NCBI GenBank assembly: GCA_948890655.1
Contig: CAQTYU010000001.1
Span: forward strand, 124,001 to 188,000
Direction of reading: 5' to 3'
DNA: 64,000 nucleotides
Source: Christensenellaceae bacterium
GTDB lineage: Bacteria > Bacillota > Clostridia > Christensenellales > Borkfalkiaceae
Position numbers and translations under genes: made by a program. Positions 59,937-64,000 of this stretch are shown here, in pieces. Position 1 is the stretch's first letter, and each line of letters opens with the position of its first letter. The notes under the pieces were generated by a model that saw only the letters and a list, made by a program, of their open reading frames with translations, made no database searches and was not told where the DNA came from.

Positions 59937-61439
59937 TTATCTGTTAAATTCCTTTACCATTTTACGGAGTATAGCCGTATCGTAACGGGAAGGAGCTTGA
60001 GTCAAGCGGAACTTCCAGTTACCAGTTGCGGTCGATGGCGTGTTCATACGCGCCTCGTCGCCAAGTCCCAATATATCCTGCACGGGCAGAATTGCAAGAT
60101 TGGCGTTAGACGCAAGCACGCATACGCACAGCGCACGCGCCGCCTCCCTTCTGGTTTTGAACGGAACTGCGACGCCCTCGTCCCTGAGCGCGGCGCGAAG
60201 CCGCGTTTTGAATACGGTAAACTGGGAATCCGTCATTCTCTTTAAAAGCCCCAAAGCGGTTGCGTTGTCGTGTGTGCCGGAGTAAACGACTGCGTTTTCC
60301 TGAATGTTTTTGGGAAGATACGGGTTGCTCGGCTTGCCGTCGAAGGCAAAGAGCATAATTTTCATACCGGGGTAGCCCGTTCTTTGACGCAACTTTTCCA
60401 CGCCGTAGTCGACGACGCCCAAATCTTCCGCAATCACGGGAACGTTGCCGAGCTTCTTTTTTAATTGCAGGAAAAACTTCAATCCCGGTCCCTGCTTCCA
60501 CTCGCCGACTTCCGCGGTTTCCGCACCTGCGGGGATAGAGTAATATCTGTCAAAGCCTCTGAAATGGTCTATACGGATAACGTCCACCGTTTCGCGCATT
60601 TTTCTTATGCGGTTAATCCACCACTCGTATTTTTCGCTTTCAAGCAAGTCCCAGTTATAGACGGGGTTGCCCCAAAGCTGACCCGTGGGGGAAAAGTAAT
60701 CGGGCGGAACGCCTGCGACTTCAGTGGGATTCAAATCCTCGTCAAGGCAGAAAAGCTCGGGACGCGCCCAAACGTCGGCAGAATCGTACGCGACGTACAA
60801 TGGCAGGTCGCCTATAATCTTTATGCCGAGGGCGTTTACGTAGGCTTTGAGCTTTGCCCACTGCTTTTTGAATACGAACTGTAAGAATATCCAAAAGCAA
60901 TAGTCGCTTTTGTAGTTCGTTTCCCTGAATTCCTTTATGGCTAAGTTTTCAGCGTATTTGTAGCTGTCGGGAAACTCGTTAAAGGAGCCAGAATATCTTG
61001 CCTTTAAGGACATAAACACGGCGTAATCGTCAAACTCTCCGCTTTCGACGAAGCTGACAAATTCTTCATTCGTTATATCAAAGCGGGCGTATGCAAGCCT
61101 TAAAATATCGAACCGCGTATTAAAGAGCGCGCCGTAGTCGATGTCGCCAGCAGGCATCACGCAGCTTGCAAGCTCCTCTTCGTCCAGAAGCCCTTCGTCT
61201 TTCAGCGCTTCGAGGTCGATAAAATACGGATTGCCCGAATTACAGCAAACCGACGAATACGGGCTGTCGCCGTAGCCCGTCTGCGCAAGGGGCAAAATTT
61301 GCCAATACTTGACGTGCGCCCGCCTTAAAAAGTCGGCGAACTCGTAAGCTTCCTTTCCTATCGTGCCTATACCGTACTTGCCGTGCAGCGACGAGATATG
61401 GCAAAGCACGCCTGCTCCGCGTTCAATAAGATTTTCCAT
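59937..61439 (-). CDS. malQ: 4-alpha-glucanotransferase (amylomaltase)
   Basis: 500 residues, GH77. Motifs: GAGVLCHISSLHGKYGIGTI, YWQILPLAQTGYGDSPYSS, IIGDLPLYVAYDSADVWARP, nucleophile region VIRIDHFRGFDRYYSIP, acid/base VIAEDLGVV and YSGTHDNATALG. It moves alpha-1,4-glucan chains during maltodextrin or glycogen use in the cytoplasm. Confidence 0.96.
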   Translation of the reverse strand: MENLIERGAGVLCHISSLHGKYGIGTIGKEAYEFADFLRRAHVKYWQILPLAQTGYGDSPYSSVCCNSGNPYFIDLEALKDEGLLDEEELASCVMPAGDIDYGALFNTRFDILRLAYARFDITNEEFVSFVESGEFDDYAVFMSLKARYSGSFNEFPDSYKYAENLAIKEFRETNYKSDYCFWIFLQFVFKKQWAKLKAYVNALGIKIIGDLPLYVAYDSADVWARPELFCLDEDLNPTEVAGVPPDYFSPTGQLWGNPVYNWDLLESEKYEWWINRIRKMRETVDVIRIDHFRGFDRYYSIPAGAETAEVGEWKQGPGLKFFLQLKKKLGNVPVIAEDLGVVDYGVEKLRQRTGYPGMKIMLFAFDGKPSNPYLPKNIQENAVVYSGTHDNATALGLLKRMTDSQFTVFKTRLRAALRDEGVAVPFKTRREAARALCVCVLASNANLAILPVQDILGLGDEARMNTPSTATGNWKFRLTQAPSRYDTAILRKMVKEFNR

Positions 61440-61478
61440 TTTATCACCGTTTGTAAAATATTATCTATACGTTTTTAT

Positions 61479-61599
61479 AAAACGCGCAGATGCGTCGTAA
61501 TTCAAGGCGAGCGAGGCTTTTCGACAGGAGTGTACTTGGGCGTACACGACTTAGAAAAACGTAGCGCTACGCAGAAGGACGGCGTATATCCGCGTTTTT
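61479..61599. repeat. 120 bp inverted-end intergenic repeat, copy 2
   Basis: AAAACGCG at the left end pairs with CGCGTTTTT at the right. Inside are GTGTACTTGGGCGTACAC and CGTAGCGCTACG. It overlaps the dapL stop and may serve as its terminator. Related to 50688-50810. Confidence 0.55.
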
Positions 61600-62779
61600 A
61601 TTTTAATAGTTTTTTAATGCGGGCAACGGCTTCCTCAGTCCCCTCCATGCTGCCGAACGCCGTCAGACGGAAGTAACCCTCGCCGCACTTGCCGAAGCCT
61701 GCGCCGGGCGTACCCACCACCTGCGCGTTGTTCAAAAGATAGTCGAAGAACTCCCAACTGCCCATATTGCGGGGGCATTTCAGCCAGATATAGGGGGAAT
61801 TTTTGCCGCCCGTATACCAAATGCCGAGGTCGTCCATACAATCCGCAATTAACTTTGCGTTGTCCATATAGTACGCGAGATTTTGCTTTATCTCCCGCAT
61901 ACCTTGCTTAGTGAACACCGCCGCCGCGCCCTTCTGTACGATATAGGGAACGCCGTTGAACTTGGTAGACTGACGGCGGAGCCATGCTTTATTGGCGTTG
62001 AAGCCGTCCTTTTCAAGCTCTTCGGGAACTACGGTATAGCCGCAACGCGTACCCGTGAAACCCGCGATTTTGGAGAACGAGCAGAACTCGATTGCGCAGG
62101 TTCTTGCGCCCTCTATCTGAAATATAGAACGGGCAAGGTTTCCGTCGGATACAAAGCATTCGTAAGCGGCGTCGTATAAAATTACCGCGTGCTTTGCATT
62201 GGCGAAATCGACCCATTCTTTGAGCTGAGCCTTTGTATACGCCGCGCCCGTGGGATTGTTGGGCGAGCAGATATAAATTAAATCTACGTCCAAGGAATAG
62301 TCGGGCATAGGAAGAAAGCCGTTTTCTTCGGTTGCGTCGGCGAAAAGAATTTTTCTTCCCGCCATTAAGTTCGTATCGACGTAGACGGGATATACGGGGT
62401 CGGGAACAAGGACGGTATTGTCCGCAGAGAAAATATCGAGGATATTGCCCAAATCCGACTTTGCGCCGTCGGACACGAAGATTTCGCTTAAACCTAAATT
62501 GACTCCGCTTTCTTTATAATAGCTTTGTATACTCTCACGCAAAAAGGCGTAGCCCTCGTAAGGACCGTAGCCTTTAAAGGTTTCCTGTTTTGACATATCC
62601 TCAACGCCCGCGTGCATAGCCTTTATAACTTCGGGAACGAGGGGCAAGGTTACGTCGCCAATGCCGAGCTTTATTATTTTTTTGTCGGTGTGGGTTCGGG
62701 AAAACGCGGCTACCCTTGAAGCGACTTCCGCAAACAGGTAGCTATCCGCAACGTCGTTGAAATTTTTATTAAAATTCAT
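61598..62779 (-). CDS. dapL: LL-diaminopimelate aminotransferase
   Basis: 393 residues. Class I/II aminotransferase with IIKLGIGDVTLPLVPEVIKA, FKGYGPYEGYAFLRESI, CSPNNPTGAAYTKAQL, the PLP lysine in SFSKIAGFTGTRCGYTV, and RLTAFG near the end. It converts tetrahydrodipicolinate to LL-diaminopimelate in one step for lysine and peptidoglycan. This route is typical of Clostridia and several other anaerobes. Confidence 0.95.
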   Translation of the reverse strand: MNFNKNFNDVADSYLFAEVASRVAAFSRTHTDKKIIKLGIGDVTLPLVPEVIKAMHAGVEDMSKQETFKGYGPYEGYAFLRESIQSYYKESGVNLGLSEIFVSDGAKSDLGNILDIFSADNTVLVPDPVYPVYVDTNLMAGRKILFADATEENGFLPMPDYSLDVDLIYICSPNNPTGAAYTKAQLKEWVDFANAKHAVILYDAAYECFVSDGNLARSIFQIEGARTCAIEFCSFSKIAGFTGTRCGYTVVPEELEKDGFNANKAWLRRQSTKFNGVPYIVQKGAAAVFTKQGMREIKQNLAYYMDNAKLIADCMDDLGIWYTGGKNSPYIWLKCPRNMGSWEFFDYLLNNAQVVGTPGAGFGKCGEGYFRLTAFGSMEGTEEAVARIKKLLK

Positions 62780-62869
62780 AATTTACCTTTTTTTTGTTGG
62801 TTAAACGCTTAAATTAAAGAGATTCTTCGCCTATGTCCCGAATGACATGGGGGCGCGGAGTGAAAGGAG

Positions 62870-64000
62870 TTATTTTTTGTTGCTGTAGATGACGGCGTGT
62901 TTGATAAATTCCCTGAACACGGGGTGTGCGCTTTGGGGGCGTGACTTGAATTCGGGATGGTACTGCACGCCGAGATAGAAGTCATTGGCGGGAATTTCAA
63001 CCGCTTCGACGAGACTTCCGTCCGGCGATAAGCCCGCAATTACCATACCCGCCTTTTCAAGCTCTTCACGGAAGTCGTTGTTGAACTCGTATCTGTGGCG
63101 GTGACGTTCGGAGATTTCGTCCGCGCCGTAGGCTTCCTTCATAAGCTTGCCCGTAACCTTGCAGGGGTACGCGCCAAGGCGCATGGTTCCGCCCATTTTT
63201 ACGCCGTGCTGGTCGGGCATTAAGTCTATAACGCAGTGCTCAGACCGAGGATTGAACTCCGAGGAGTTGGCGTCCTTAAAGCCTAAAACATTCCTTGCAA
63301 ACTCAATGACCGCAGTCTGCATACCAAGACATATGCCGAGATAAGGAATATTATTCTCACGCGCGTACTTTGCGGCAAGAATTTTGCCCTCTACTCCTCG
63401 TCCGCCGAAGCCGCCGGGGACTAAAATGCCGTCCACGCCGCCGAATATCTTTTTGAGGTTGCCTTTTTCGATAACCTCGGTATCTATCCACTGAATATCA
63501 ATCTTTGCGGCGTTTTCATATCCTGCGTGCGCCAAAGCTTCGGCAACGGACAAATATGCGTCGTGAAGCTGAACGTACTTGCCGCAAAGCGCGATTTTTA
63601 CCTTTTTATCGCGGGCGGCTATGCGTTGAAGCATCTTGTTCCACTCGGTTAAATCTATAACGCGGGGGTCAAGCTTCAAGCGTTTGCAAACGATTTCCGA
63701 AAAGCGGCTTTCTTCAAGCATTATAGGGCACTCGTAGAGGACGGGCAGCGTCATATTCTCTATGCAACACTCGGGTTCGACGTTGCAGAACATGGCAATT
63801 TTTGCTTTTACATCCTCGGGCATAGGGCTGTCCACGCGGGTGATGATTATATCGGGGTTGATGCCCATACCCTGCAATTCCTTTACGGAGTGCTGAGTGG
63901 GCTTCGATTTGAACTCTTCCGAGCCTGAAATATAGGGAACTAAGGTTACGTGGATAAAACAGCAGTTATCCCTGCCCACTTCGCGCGCAACCTGACGGAT
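62870..64000 (-). CDS. pyrG: CTP synthase (N-terminus beyond window)
   Basis: The frame stays open to the right edge, at least 377 residues, so the P-loop N-terminus is missing. The end of the synthetase domain (FIHVTLVPYISGSEEFKSKP, KPTQHSVKELQGMGINPDII) is followed by the class I glutamine amidotransferase domain. That domain has GGFGGRGVEGKI, nucleophile Cys in LGICLGMQ, and His/Glu in GVQYHPEFKSRP. It makes CTP from UTP and glutamine. Confidence 0.97.
   Translation of the reverse strand: MRQVAREVGRDNCCFIHVTLVPYISGSEEFKSKPTQHSVKELQGMGINPDIIITRVDSPMPEDVKAKIAMFCNVEPECCIENMTLPVLYECPIMLEESRFSEIVCKRLKLDPRVIDLTEWNKMLQRIAARDKKVKIALCGKYVQLHDAYLSVAEALAHAGYENAAKIDIQWIDTEVIEKGNLKKIFGGVDGILVPGGFGGRGVEGKILAAKYARENNIPYLGICLGMQTAVIEFARNVLGFKDANSSEFNPRSEHCVIDLMPDQHGVKMGGTMRLGAYPCKVTGKLMKEAYGADEISERHRHRYEFNNDFREELEKAGMVIAGLSPDGSLVEAVEIPANDFYLGVQYHPEFKSRPQSAHPVFREFIKHAVIYSNKK

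Overview
The window looks like chromosome of a spore-forming, low-to-mid GC Clostridia-type Firmicute, probably a gut or other anaerobic polysaccharide user. The reasons are SpoIIE, LL-diaminopimelate aminotransferase, rubrerythrin, strong GGAGG ribosome sites and many Ig-like surface lipoproteins. The genus cannot be fixed from sequence alone; a Christensenellales-like lineage is a guess.

Layout. (1) 1-5,350: 5' part of a giant Ig-like surface protein (minus strand, runs off the left edge) with a promoter switch upstream. (2) 5,500-23,160: minus-strand carbohydrate block. It holds two GH3 enzymes (one circularly permuted and membrane-anchored), a GH16 glucanase, a beta-helix lipoprotein, a pectate-lyase-like lipoprotein, two Ig-like lipoproteins, UDP-galactopyranose mutase, a GT2 glycosyltransferase and a GtrA-like membrane protein. 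(3) 23,280-40,030: a surface-variation island with a second giant protein carrying a diversity-generating retroelement (DGR) variable region, then the DGR template repeat, Avd, reverse transcriptase, a tyrosine recombinase and a third giant protein. (4) 40,200-64,000: ordinary housekeeping genes (cytidylate-kinase-like, rubrerythrin, ftsY, smc, rnc, plsX, vanW-like, PHP, recF, dnaA, mnmG, BspA-like LRR lipoprotein, spoIIE, malQ, dapL, pyrG partial).

Main discovery. Upstream of each of the three giant surface-protein genes is a 190-230 bp module: two palindromic sites of the TACACCTATTA / TAATAGGTGTA type in inverted orientation, flanking one sigma-A promoter (TTGAC-, 17 bp, -10 preceded by GTGA), with the -10 always 8 bp from the site. 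In the sequence as given the promoter of module 2 points at its gene (ON), while those of modules 1 and 3 point away into an intrinsic terminator (OFF). Arm polymorphisms show the inner half-sites travelling with the promoter while the outer half-sites stay fixed, as expected if these segments invert. A tyrosine recombinase lies in the same island.

The ON gene is also the DGR target. TR (30379-30499) and VR (28382-28502) differ at about 28 of 121 positions, about 26 of them at template-strand adenines. The island therefore appears to combine ON/OFF phase variation among three giant stalk proteins with adenine-directed hypermutation of the exposed domain of one of them. That combination is the part most worth following up.
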